23,016 bases of DNA, taken from the NCBI GenBank assembly GCA_002396885.1, contig DGXY01000076.1:11793-34808 (forward strand), in the 5' to 3' direction. The notes beneath the pieces are model-generated. The model saw only the letters and a list, made by a program, of their open reading frames with translations, did not search any database and was not told the origin of the DNA. How positions within the stretch are numbered: the first letter of the stretch is position 1; each line of letters opens with the position of its first letter. Positions 14,415 through 21,667 of this stretch are shown here, one piece after another. Origin of the DNA: Akkermansiaceae bacterium UBA5020 (GTDB lineage Bacteria > Verrucomicrobiota > Verrucomicrobiia > Verrucomicrobiales > DEV007). A program made the position numbers and the translations under genes.

Positions 14415-17361
14415 AGACGAATTCGTTGGCGTTGAAGAGTGCCCGGCAAAAAGCGAAGAGGCCTTCGTCGACGATGAACTGGCGGGCCAAATCGGCCTCC
14501 TCTTTTCCCGGCGCGCGCCCAAAGGCGAGCTGGTAAGAACGTTTCACCGGATCCCCCCCTTCCTTCCCGAGACGCTCCGCGAAATACCGCGCCTGGCGAA
14601 GGATGAAGTCGTTGTTGTAGAGCGCGAGCGACTGGAGCGGAGTCGTCGTGACGTTGCGTTTCGGGGTGAAACTCGCCGGATCCGGGCAGTCGAGGGTCGT
14701 CATAAAACGACTCGGCGTCGTCCGCACGATATAGCGATAGATGCTGCGACGCCACAGCCTCGGCTCATCAGCGGTCACGTAACGATAGACCGGGGCATAA
14801 GCCTCCTCGTAGGTGAAATCCTCGAAACCCGGGCCGCCGCGCTCGGGATTGAATTTCCCGCTCACCGCGAGGACGGCATCACGCACCGCCTCGGCCTCGA
14901 TGCGCCGGGGATTCTGCCGCCAAAGGAGACGGTTCCCGGCATCGACCGCCACTCCCGTCGCCGATTCGGAAAAACGCGAATCCTGCCGATAGGTCCCGCT
15001 CGTGAGGAGGAGGCGCAGCACCTCCTTCAGCGATCCGTCGCGACGGTCGAATTCGGCCGCGAGCCAGTCGAGCAACTCGGGATGCGAGGGCCGGTCCCCG
15101 CCGAAACCGAAGTCGCTCGGTGTCGCGACGAGACCCTGACCAAACACCCACTGCCAGAGCCGGTTCACGATGACCCGGCGCGTCAGGGCATTGTCAGGAT
15201 GGGTGATCCACTCGGCGAGCGCGGCGCGCCGCTGCCCCGCATCGGTCGAAAGATCGCCGAACTCCGGATCGAGCATGGCGAGGGCTGCGACCGTCCCCGG
15301 TGCGAGAGGATCGCCATCCGGGGCGCCCGGCTCCCCGCGCCGGAGGAGCCGCACCTCGGGCATCTTCGCCTCGGGCACGACGGCGTAGACCTTCGGCGAC
15401 TGGCCGAGCGAGGCGAGTTCTTTGGTGACGGCGTCGCGCTCCGTCCGGAGACGGGTCAATTCCTTCGCCGCTCCGTCCGAGAGATCGCGAGGCGGATCCG
15501 GCGCGATCCGGGCATCACCGAAGCCGATCTGGTCGTATCCGTAGCCGTTGCCCCCGTCGGTGGCGACGAGAGTGAGAAAACGGGGTCCCTCCGCGATCGG
15601 TAGATCGATGGCGACGAGCCCATCCTTTCGCACGAGTCCGCGACGGACGAAGGCCTCCTTCCCATCGAGGAAAATCCACACGTCTGCCGAGTTTCCGCCT
15701 TCCTGACCGAAATAGGCGAGTTGCGCCGTGAAACGCATCCCGGACGCACCCGTCGCCCCGCGGATCCCGGCGAGGTCGAAAGTGATCCCGGCATTCGCGT
15801 GCAGGCCGAGGAGGCTGTGACCGTCCTTCGTGAAGTCAATCCCGCCCGCCATCGGTGAATGTTGGCTCGCGACCGGTCCATTGCGGATCGCATCCCAGGC
15901 CTTGCCCGAAGTGGTCGGCAGCCCTGTGATCGTCAGTCCAGAGGAGCTGACGGGAATCACGGCTTTGCTAGCCTGTCCCTCGGGAATGAAGACGCCGTCG
16001 ATGAGAGGCAGCGCGACTTTGGAAAACTGGTTCACCTTCACGTTCCCGAGATCCCCGAGGTCGGGTATTTGCACCACGCCGCTGCGCGGATCGATCCCCT
16101 GCCTCGCCTTGCCGCTGCCCATGCCGCTGCCTCCGCCCACGAGATCGGCGAGCGAGATCCCCTTGCCCTCGAGTTTCGCGATGGCATAGTCGAGTTCGCT
16201 CTGGCGTTTGGTCAGGCTTTGGTGGCGCTCGTCGCGTTGCCGCTGGGCCGTTTCACTGACGACCCGATCGTCGCGCTTCACCCCGGCAAACACGGCGGTG
16301 AGCCGGTAATACTCCTCCTGCGTGATCGGATCGAGCTTGTGATCGTGGCAACGCGCGCAATTTACCGTCATCGCGACCGAGGCCCCCATCACCTGGGTGA
16401 CCATATCATCGAGATCGAGGGCACGGGCGGAACGACGCAGTTCCTCGCTCCTCGTCTCGACCTGACCGACAAAATCCCAAGGACCGGCCGCGAGGAAGCC
16501 GGTCGCGACGACCGCGTCCGCCTCCTCCGGCCAGAGCGCGTCTCCCGCGATCTGCTCCTGCAGGAAGCGGAGGTAGGGCTTGTCGGCGTTGAAGCTCTCT
16601 ATGACATAGTCGCGATATCGCCAGGCATGGTCGCGGCGCTTGTCGCGCTCGAAGCCATGGGTGTCGGCATAGTGCGCAAGATCCAGCCAGTGCCGGGCGA
16701 AGCGCTCCCCAAAATGCGGCGACGCGAGGAGACGATCGATCAGCTTCCCATAGGCATCGGGAGCCTCATCCTTCACGAAGGCCTCGACCGCCTCCGGCGA
16801 AGGGGGCAGCCCATGCAGGTCGAAGGAGAGCCGCCGAATCAGCGCGGCCCGATCGGCTTCGGGCGCGGCGACGAGCCCGGCCTCGGTCCGTTTCGCCTCG
16901 ATGAAGGCGTCGACCGGATGCCCCTGCCACCCTGACAAAACCACTGCAACGTCCTTCGAAAGAGGCTGCCACGCCCAATGGGAGAGACGTTCGTCCGCCC
17001 CGGCGAGGGTATCGGGCCAGGAGGCTCCGGCGTCGATCCAGCGCTTCAGGAGGTCGATATCATTAGCAGACAGACCTTCGCCCTTTGGTGGCATGCGTGA
17101 TTCATCGCCGACGGGAGCGGTGACATGCTCGATCAGCGAACTCTCGCCGCTCTTCCCGGCAAGAATCGCAGGCCCACTGCTGCCTCCCTTCAGCGCCGCG
17201 GCACGAAGGTCGAGGCGGAAACCGGATTTCTGCTTCTCCGGGCCGTGGCATTCGAGGCAATGGGATTCGAAGAGCGGACGAATCTCGGTGGCGAAATCGA
17301 TGGCCATCACTTGCCCCGAAGCCAAGAGGGTCAGGCCGAGGACCAGAGAGGGCATGATCAT
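14404..17361 (-). CDS. Exported DUF1549/DUF1553 cytochrome-type protein
   Basis: The 985-residue protein has a signal peptide (1-20, MIMPSLVLGLTLLASGQVMA), an N-terminal heme-binding CLECH motif (35-39) of the planctomycete cytochrome C type, and a MPPKGEG methionine segment. DUF1549 follows (about 130-345; LIRRLSFDLHGLPPSPEAVE, FARHWLDLAHYADTHG) and ends in a second CxxCH, CARCH (335-339). Residues about 430-620 form a beta-rich insert that resembles an NPCBM-type sugar-binding module (LHANAGITFDL, VWIFLDGKEAF). DUF1553 occupies about 705-985 (VIVNRLWQWVFGQGLVATPSDFG, RRIEAEAVRDAVLAVSG) and ends with the usual ALFNANEFVYVD. The start is taken at 17361; 17370 and 17355 are also possible, and 17370 lies inside a repeat arm. 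The family is thought to be an electron-transfer partner in polysaccharide breakdown; this is not proven. Confidence 0.92.
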   Translation of the reverse strand: MIMPSLVLGLTLLASGQVMAIDFATEIRPLFESHCLECHGPEKQKSGFRLDLRAAALKGGSSGPAILAGKSGESSLIEHVTAPVGDESRMPPKGEGLSANDIDLLKRWIDAGASWPDTLAGADERLSHWAWQPLSKDVAVVLSGWQGHPVDAFIEAKRTEAGLVAAPEADRAALIRRLSFDLHGLPPSPEAVEAFVKDEAPDAYGKLIDRLLASPHFGERFARHWLDLAHYADTHGFERDKRRDHAWRYRDYVIESFNADKPYLRFLQEQIAGDALWPEEADAVVATGFLAAGPWDFVGQVETRSEELRRSARALDLDDMVTQVMGASVAMTVNCARCHDHKLDPITQEEYYRLTAVFAGVKRDDRVVSETAQRQRDERHQSLTKRQSELDYAIAKLEGKGISLADLVGGGSGMGSGKARQGIDPRSGVVQIPDLGDLGNVKVNQFSKVALPLIDGVFIPEGQASKAVIPVSSSGLTITGLPTTSGKAWDAIRNGPVASQHSPMAGGIDFTKDGHSLLGLHANAGITFDLAGIRGATGASGMRFTAQLAYFGQEGGNSADVWIFLDGKEAFVRRGLVRKDGLVAIDLPIAEGPRFLTLVATDGGNGYGYDQIGFGDARIAPDPPRDLSDGAAKELTRLRTERDAVTKELASLGQSPKVYAVVPEAKMPEVRLLRRGEPGAPDGDPLAPGTVAALAMLDPEFGDLSTDAGQRRAALAEWITHPDNALTRRVIVNRLWQWVFGQGLVATPSDFGFGGDRPSHPELLDWLAAEFDRRDGSLKEVLRLLLTSGTYRQDSRFSESATGVAVDAGNRLLWRQNPRRIEAEAVRDAVLAVSGKFNPERGGPGFEDFTYEEAYAPVYRYVTADEPRLWRRSIYRYIVRTTPSRFMTTLDCPDPASFTPKRNVTTTPLQSLALYNNDFILRQARYFAERLGKEGGDPVKRSYQLAFGRAPGKEEADLARQFIVDEGLFAFCRALFNANEFVYVD

Positions 17362-17362
17362 G

Positions 17363-17391
17363 GGTGGCATGGGCTTCCAGCCCATGCATTC
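17363..17391 (+). repeat. 29-bp inverted-repeat arm, left
   Basis: This arm is an exact reverse complement of the arm at 17462-17490. Each arm also folds on itself: CATGGGCT, three bases, AGCCCATG. The pair is separated by 70 bases. The arm ends one base from the chosen start codon of the DUF1553 gene. It has the look of a REP/BIME or small non-autonomous element. Confidence 0.85.
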
Positions 17392-17415
17392 GACGGAGCG
17401 GACTTTGGCCTTCCC

Positions 17416-17434
17416 TGGTAAGAGCATCGTTCCA
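17416..17434. promoter_or_regulatory. Second, degenerate operator of the FadR-type regulator
   Basis: TGGTAAGAGCATCGTTCCA matches 16 of 19 positions of the perfect operator at 18216-18234 (TGGTAAGACCATCTTACCA), with the same 8-3-8 layout and an unchanged left arm. It lies 55 bases upstream of the DUF1553 start, between two inverted-repeat arms. Regulation of the DUF1553/DUF1501 pair by the neighbouring regulator is the inference. Confidence 0.5.
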
Positions 17435-17461
17435 TCCCGCTGATCTGATATCGTTACCCTT

Positions 17462-17490
17462 GAATGCATGGGCTGGAAGCCCATGCCACC
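17462..17490 (-). repeat. 29-bp inverted-repeat arm, right
   Basis: This is the exact reverse complement of 17363-17391. It lies between the stop of the regulator gene (17514) and the degenerate operator. Together the two arms could also fold the leader RNA into a long stem with a 70-base loop. Confidence 0.85.
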
Positions 17491-17513
17491 ATTTGAGACC
17501 CCGTGCCAGGCAT

Positions 17514-18215
17514 TCATTCCTTCCCCTTTCCCCCATGGGCGAGCAGATCACTCACCGCGCTTTCAATGTGGACCCGCATCGCCTTTTCAGCGGCCTTCGC
17601 CTCTCCGCCCAGGATCGCCTTCAGGACGGCGGCATGTTGTTTCACCGCACGACCCACGCCCGCCTCGTTCATGGTGGCGCGGCGGCTTTCGCGACCGAGA
17701 TCGGCGATCGAATCGAGCATCAGGCCGAAAATCTCATTTTCCGAAACCCGGGCGATCTCGCGGTGAAAGGCGAGGTCAGCCTCCATCGCGGCGGCGAGAT
17801 CACGGGCCGATTCGAGATCGAGGTGAAGACGTCGCAGGCGCTCGCGATCCGCCGCGGTGGCGCGCTCGGCGGCACGACGGGCGATCTCGGGCTCGAGGGT
17901 GGCACGCACCTCCAGGGCCTGCCGGAGGCGCTCTCCTTCCTCAGGCAGCAGCAAGCGGGCGGCGCTCGTCATCGGGGCGTGGAGGCGATCGGTGACGCGG
18001 ATTCCGATCCCCTGCCGCACCTCAACGAGCCCTTGGAATTCGAGCCGCTTCGTCGCTTCGCGCACGACAGGCCGACTCACCCCGAACTGCTCCGCGAGAT
18101 GCCGCTCGGAGGGCAGCAGCCCGTCCATCGCCAGTCCCCCGGAGCGAATCGCGCCGGCAAGTTGGTCGGAGAGGTCTTCTACGAGGGTGTGCTTCCGGAG
18201 AGTGATTGCTTCCAT
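17514..18215 (-). CDS. FadR-type GntR transcriptional regulator with FCD domain
   Basis: The 233-residue protein has a winged helix-turn-helix (about 7-75; LLPSERHLAEQFGVSRPVVREA is the recognition region) and an FCD ligand-binding domain (about 95-225). The metal-site residues of FCD regulators are all present: Asp147 and His151 in DLAFH, His194 and His216. Such regulators bind small acids, for example sugar acids or fatty acyl-CoA, and release DNA. The start at 18215 gives the usual short leader MEAITLRKH; 18227 and 18266 are alternatives. The start codon lies in a 29-bp palindrome of the family's TNGTNNNACNA type, so autorepression is likely. A second site precedes the DUF1553 gene downstream. 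The ligand is unknown. Confidence 0.93.
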   Translation of the reverse strand: MEAITLRKHTLVEDLSDQLAGAIRSGGLAMDGLLPSERHLAEQFGVSRPVVREATKRLEFQGLVEVRQGIGIRVTDRLHAPMTSAARLLLPEEGERLRQALEVRATLEPEIARRAAERATAADRERLRRLHLDLESARDLAAAMEADLAFHREIARVSENEIFGLMLDSIADLGRESRRATMNEAGVGRAVKQHAAVLKAILGGEAKAAEKAMRVHIESAVSDLLAHGGKGKE

Positions 18216-18239
18216 TGGTAAGACCATCTTACCAATGGA
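18211..18239. promoter_or_regulatory. Perfect operator palindrome over the regulator start codon
   Basis: A 13-3-13 palindrome is centred on 18225, with core TGGTAAGACCATCTTACCA. The segment TGGTAAGACCA fits the FadR-subfamily consensus TNGTNNNACNA. The palindrome covers the ATG at 18213-18215 and a candidate minus-strand -10 (TAAGAT, 18226-18231), with a TTGCCG -35 16 bases further (18248-18253). A bound repressor would block its own gene. Confidence 0.75.
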
Positions 18240-18308
18240 GGCGAAAGCGGCAATGTCCGCAATCACGGGGTCGTCGCCGGTCTGGAGATCACCGCTGGAA
18301 ACCGGCAG

Positions 18309-19079
18309 TCACTGCACCGCCTTCACCCCGCGCAGCTTCGCGTGAACCTGGGCAGTTTTGCCCATGTAGTGGTCCATCGCGTAATCGTAGGCGGCGAGGC
18401 GGATGTGTTCGGCGGACTTGGCCGGTTCCCCGATCGCCTCGTAGTAGAGGCCCAGATAAAGATGGGCGTAGCAGAGGTGATTCCGCTCGCGCTCGGTGAG
18501 GACGCCGTCGTTGTCCTCCTTCGCCGCCACGAGGACCGCCTCGGCCGTGCCGCGCCCGGCGAAGAGATCATGCACCTCCTTCATCGGGATGCGGCCGTCA
18601 CCCGCGATCGGGATCAGTTCCTTTTGCGCGGCGGCGAGATTGCCTCCGGGAGCCCGCACCGCACAGAGAAAATGCCAGACGGCGTTTTCCACATCCTGCG
18701 AGTTCACGGTCTGGTGGCGCTCAAACTGGGCTTTCCCTTTTTCATACTCTTCCGCGTAATAATAGCAGAGCCCCCGCTGCCAATGATGGGGATCCTGCTC
18801 CGGGACCATCGCGAGAAAGGCATCGAAATCGGTGATCGATTCCTTGATCTTCGCGTCGAAGAAGCGCTCCTCGCCACGGCGCTGCAGGGCCGTCGCGCGA
18901 ATCTGGTTCCAACGGCTCTCCGGTCCGATCGTGGCGGTCAGGTCGATGACCTGGTCGAAATCCTCCTTTTGGAAGGCATCCGTGATCTGCTTCGCCACCT
19001 CATCGGTGAACTCCTTCTCCTGCGCATCGGCACAGGCTCCGAGGAACAGGCAGGCGGCAAGGACGGGGATCCATTTCAT
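18309..19079 (-). CDS. TPR-like lipoprotein
   Basis: The 256-residue protein has a lipoprotein signal (MKWIPVLAACLFLGAC, lipobox LGAC with Cys16). Tetratricopeptide-like helical repeats follow: TALQRRGEERFFDAKIKESI, DFDAFLAMVPEQDPHHWQRG, LCYYYAEEYEKGKAQFERH. The conserved stretch VENAVWHFLCAVRAPGGN and a C-terminal repeat (LCYAHLYLGLYYEAIGEPAK) match a family of uncharacterised planctomycete and verrucomicrobial lipoproteins related to NlpI-type TPR proteins. It should sit in an envelope membrane and mediate protein contacts. A terminator-like hairpin separates it from the upstream oxidoreductase, and 93 bases separate it from the downstream regulator, so it is probably its own transcript. 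Confidence 0.85.
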   Translation of the reverse strand: MKWIPVLAACLFLGACADAQEKEFTDEVAKQITDAFQKEDFDQVIDLTATIGPESRWNQIRATALQRRGEERFFDAKIKESITDFDAFLAMVPEQDPHHWQRGLCYYYAEEYEKGKAQFERHQTVNSQDVENAVWHFLCAVRAPGGNLAAAQKELIPIAGDGRIPMKEVHDLFAGRGTAEAVLVAAKEDNDGVLTERERNHLCYAHLYLGLYYEAIGEPAKSAEHIRLAAYDYAMDHYMGKTAQVHAKLRGVKAVQ

Positions 19080-19098
19080 GCGCGGAAGGTGAACGCAA

Positions 19099-19125
19099 AA
19101 CGGGAGCCCGTAAAGGACTCCCGTT
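19099..19125 (-). terminator. Rho-independent-type terminator of the oxidoreductase gene
   Basis: On the minus strand AACGGGAG, an 11-base loop and CTCCCGTT form an 8-bp stem followed by a short T-run (GTTTTGC). It lies 33 bases beyond the stop of the Gfo/Idh/MocA gene and 20 bases before the lipoprotein start. The T-run is short, so strength is uncertain. Confidence 0.6.
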
Positions 19126-19157
19126 GGCGTGATTTCGATTTGCTGCGTCGGAAAGTC

Positions 19158-20597
19158 TCACGCCTCCAGCTTCCAGCCCTCGCGGTAGTCGCGCTTGACG
19201 AGCTTGGCGGCTTCGGGGCAGTTCGGGGAGCTGAGGGTCTTGGAATCCCACTCGACCTTCTTGTTGAGGCGCACGGCGAGATTGCCGAGGAGCACCATTT
19301 CGGTGAAGGGGCCACTGTGGGCGAATTTCGACTGGGGCAGCGCGGGGTCGTTCGCCTTGACCGCGTCGAAGAACTCGTTGTGCGGGTTCTGGCCGCGGGC
19401 GCGAGGAAGCGAGGATGCCGGGTATTCGAAACCGTCCATCAATTTGCCCGGTTTGACGAACCAGGTGTCCTTGCTGCGGTTGAACCAGATCTTGCCGCTG
19501 CTGCCGACGATGAGGCTGTCGTAGCCCTTGGCTTCGGTCGAGTCCATCCCTTCGAGGATCTCGGGGGGCGGGGTGTTCGGATTGCGGATCTTCCCTCCGT
19601 CGATGTTGCTCTCGAGCTTCCACGATTCGGGATTGAAGACGGCATCCTTGTAACCGTCATACCACATGTATTTGATCGGCTTGCCGTTCTTGGCGACGAA
19701 CTGGTATTCGATCGTCGCCCAGGTCGGCGGAGAAATGTCACTCTGGGCACCGCGTCCATCAGCGCTGACGGCGGAGACGCTGACGGGGGCGCTGAAATCC
19801 ATGGCCCAATGGCTCATGTTCATGATATGGCAGGCCATGTCTCCGAGGGCACCGGTGCCGAAATCCCAGTAGCCGCGCCAGGCAAAGGAGGCCAGCTTGG
19901 GGCTGTAGTCGCGGTAGGGCGCGGGCCCGATCCAGAGATCCCAGTTGATATGCGAAGGAACTTCCTCCTTCTTCGGCCAAGCGGGGATGCCTTGGGGCCA
20001 GATGGGGCGGTTCGTCCAGGCATGGACTTCGACGATGTCTCCGATGAGTCCGGCGCGGACGAGTTCGACGACCCGGCGCATGTGATCGTTGGCCTGGGCC
20101 TGGTTGCCCATCTGGGTGACGACCTTGGTCTTCTCCGCGAGCTCAGTGAGGAAACGGGCTTCCCAGATGCCGTGGGTGAGCGGCTTCTGGCAGTAGACGG
20201 CGCAGCCCTTCTTCATCGCGGCGGCGGCGGCGAAGGCGTGGACGTGGTCGGGAGTGGAAACGGTCACGGCGTCGATCTTGTCGCCTTCCGTTTCGAGCAT
20301 CTCGCGCCAGTCTTCGAAGAACTTGGCATCGGGATGGGCTTCGCGGGTCTTGGCGTAGGCTCCGCCGAGGTTCGGATACTTGTCCGTGTTGAAAACGTCG
20401 CAGAGGTGGGTCACTTGGAAGCCCGCTTCCGCCGAGCCCGAGATGTCGCTGGCACCTTTTCCTGCGGTGCCGATGCCCGCGAGAGTGATGCGGTCGTTCG
20501 CCCCGAAGACGCGACTGGGAACGACTTGGAAATTGAAGGCGGCCGCGGTGGCGGCGATACCCTTGACGAAGTGACGACGGGAGGTGGGTTTTTCCAT
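19158..20597 (-). CDS. Tat-exported Gfo/Idh/MocA family oxidoreductase
   Basis: The 479-residue protein begins with a twin-arginine leader (SRRHFVKGIAATAAAF, Arg7-Arg8). The Rossmann motif AGIGTAGKG (Gly41, Gly43, Gly46) binds NAD(P), STPDHVHA (114-121) lines the cofactor site, CQKPL (136-140) is the local form of the EKP motif with Lys138, and GALGDMACHIMN carries Asp253 and His257. Members oxidise or reduce sugars and sugar acids or open glycosides; the exported planctomycete/verrucomicrobial subgroup is usually near polysaccharide catabolism genes. The start at 20597 is chosen because it immediately precedes the Tat motif; an upstream ATG at 20678 would bury it. Substrate unknown. Confidence 0.94.
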   Translation of the reverse strand: MEKPTSRRHFVKGIAATAAAFNFQVVPSRVFGANDRITLAGIGTAGKGASDISGSAEAGFQVTHLCDVFNTDKYPNLGGAYAKTREAHPDAKFFEDWREMLETEGDKIDAVTVSTPDHVHAFAAAAAMKKGCAVYCQKPLTHGIWEARFLTELAEKTKVVTQMGNQAQANDHMRRVVELVRAGLIGDIVEVHAWTNRPIWPQGIPAWPKKEEVPSHINWDLWIGPAPYRDYSPKLASFAWRGYWDFGTGALGDMACHIMNMSHWAMDFSAPVSVSAVSADGRGAQSDISPPTWATIEYQFVAKNGKPIKYMWYDGYKDAVFNPESWKLESNIDGGKIRNPNTPPPEILEGMDSTEAKGYDSLIVGSSGKIWFNRSKDTWFVKPGKLMDGFEYPASSLPRARGQNPHNEFFDAVKANDPALPQSKFAHSGPFTEMVLLGNLAVRLNKKVEWDSKTLSSPNCPEAAKLVKRDYREGWKLEA

Positions 20598-20705
20598 GGG
20601 ATCTAACGATGAGGTAAAAAACGCGCCGGAGCGCTGACGGTTCGCCGCAAATCTATCGTGCGGTAGTGCCGCCTTCAAGACCGCAATTCGGGACAGACGG
20701 GGCGC

Positions 20706-21524
20706 TCACTCTTTGCCCTTTTCGCCTTCGCCAGTCCCTTCCTGCACGCCCTTGGGCTCGGGGGCTGAAACAGGTGACTTCTTCTCTTTGGATTCCGAGT
20801 CCTTCTTCTTGTCTCCGTTTCCAGGAAAGCGTCCTCCGTTGAGGAGACGCTTTTGCATCGGTGCAATGGCAGGATCGATGCGGATCATCTCTTCCACGGT
20901 CACCTTGCGTAGTTTGCGGTGCGCCTCGAGCCGCTTCCGACGGAGGGCTTCGTCTTCCTCACGGATCCGGTCGAGTTCGGCGCGGGCGGCCTTGACCGCT
21001 CCGGAGTTCATCGCTTCTTCCTCGGTTTTGCGGAACTTCTCCCGCGCCTCGGGAGAGAGGCTCTCGAGGAAACCCGGAGGACGGATCTGCTGATCAAAAC
21101 CACGCATCGGCGATCCATTGGGAGAGCCGGGCCCGCCTGCCCCCCCTGGACCACCCGGACCGCCGGGCGGCATCACCCCCATCATTCCGGAGCCTTGCAC
21201 TTTCGAAAGGAGGTCCGTGACCGAAGGATCCGCCCTCTCGACCGCCGCTTTGATCGCCGCCTGGTAGGCCTCGGTCGCGTGCTTGACCTCCTCCCGGGCG
21301 TTGATCACGGCGGGATCGGTCCACACGCCGCGGAGGGCTTCGCGGAGCTCCTCGCGCTGCTCCGGACTGAGCGACTCCCAGGCCTGGGCTTTCTCGTGAT
21401 CCTTCTTTTCGAGGACGCGGGGCTTGGAGGAACCCTCCTTTTCCTCGGCCAATCCGGAGAGCGGAACCAGCAAAAGCGAAAGGCAGAGGGCGGCGAGGGA
21501 CAAGGGTAAGGCGGGACGGATCAT
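20706..21524 (-). CDS. Exported coiled-coil protein with duplicated domain and Gly/Pro hinge
   Basis: The 272-residue protein starts with a signal peptide (1-25, MIRPALPLSLAALCLSLLLV). Two similar helical segments follow: ESLSPEQREELREALRGVW with DPAVINAREEVKHATEAY (about 50-108), and ESLSPEAREKFRKTEEEAM with GAVKAARAELDRIREEDEAL (about 154-227). They are joined by a glycine/proline-rich hinge (about 111-150), and the tail (about 230-272) is Lys/Glu/Gly-rich and disordered. The LSPE-REk helix pattern recalls CpxP/Spy-like or other periplasmic helical proteins with LTxxQ-type motifs, but I cannot assign it to one. No enzyme motif is seen. The start is taken at the ATG of the hydrophobic signal; a longer frame to 21581 adds charged residues in front. 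It is a single gene, divergent from the DUF2314 gene. Confidence 0.78.
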   Translation of the reverse strand: MIRPALPLSLAALCLSLLLVPLSGLAEEKEGSSKPRVLEKKDHEKAQAWESLSPEQREELREALRGVWTDPAVINAREEVKHATEAYQAAIKAAVERADPSVTDLLSKVQGSGMMGVMPPGGPGGPGGAGGPGSPNGSPMRGFDQQIRPPGFLESLSPEAREKFRKTEEEAMNSGAVKAARAELDRIREEDEALRRKRLEAHRKLRKVTVEEMIRIDPAIAPMQKRLLNGGRFPGNGDKKKDSESKEKKSPVSAPEPKGVQEGTGEGEKGKE

Positions 21525-21667
21525 CAGAATATCGCGTTTCTTCTTAGGCGAATGAACCCGATCCCTCAAGAAAAGTTGCAAGCGATTGTGATCACGGGCA
21601 AGCTACCGACCGCCCGCGAGGCTCTCGCTCGAACGCTTGCAGACGCGACCGGCGGGTCATTTGTTTC

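Noticed and set aside
12957..14435. 492-residue plus-strand reading frame
   Set aside because: It is antisense to the DUF1501 gene over its whole length.
14531..14549. Third TGGTAAGA half-site inside the DUF1553 gene
   Set aside because: Only the left arm matches well (right arm five of eight) and it lies within conserved coding sequence, so chance is the simpler explanation.
17362..17517. Longer N terminus for the DUF1553 protein through the inverted repeat
   Set aside because: The added residues only translate the repeat (for example MGWKPMPP) and precede a good signal peptide, so they are unlikely to be protein.
18342..20606. 754-residue plus-strand reading frame
   Set aside because: It is antisense to the lipoprotein and the Gfo/Idh/MocA gene and crosses the terminator between them; no domain is recognisable.
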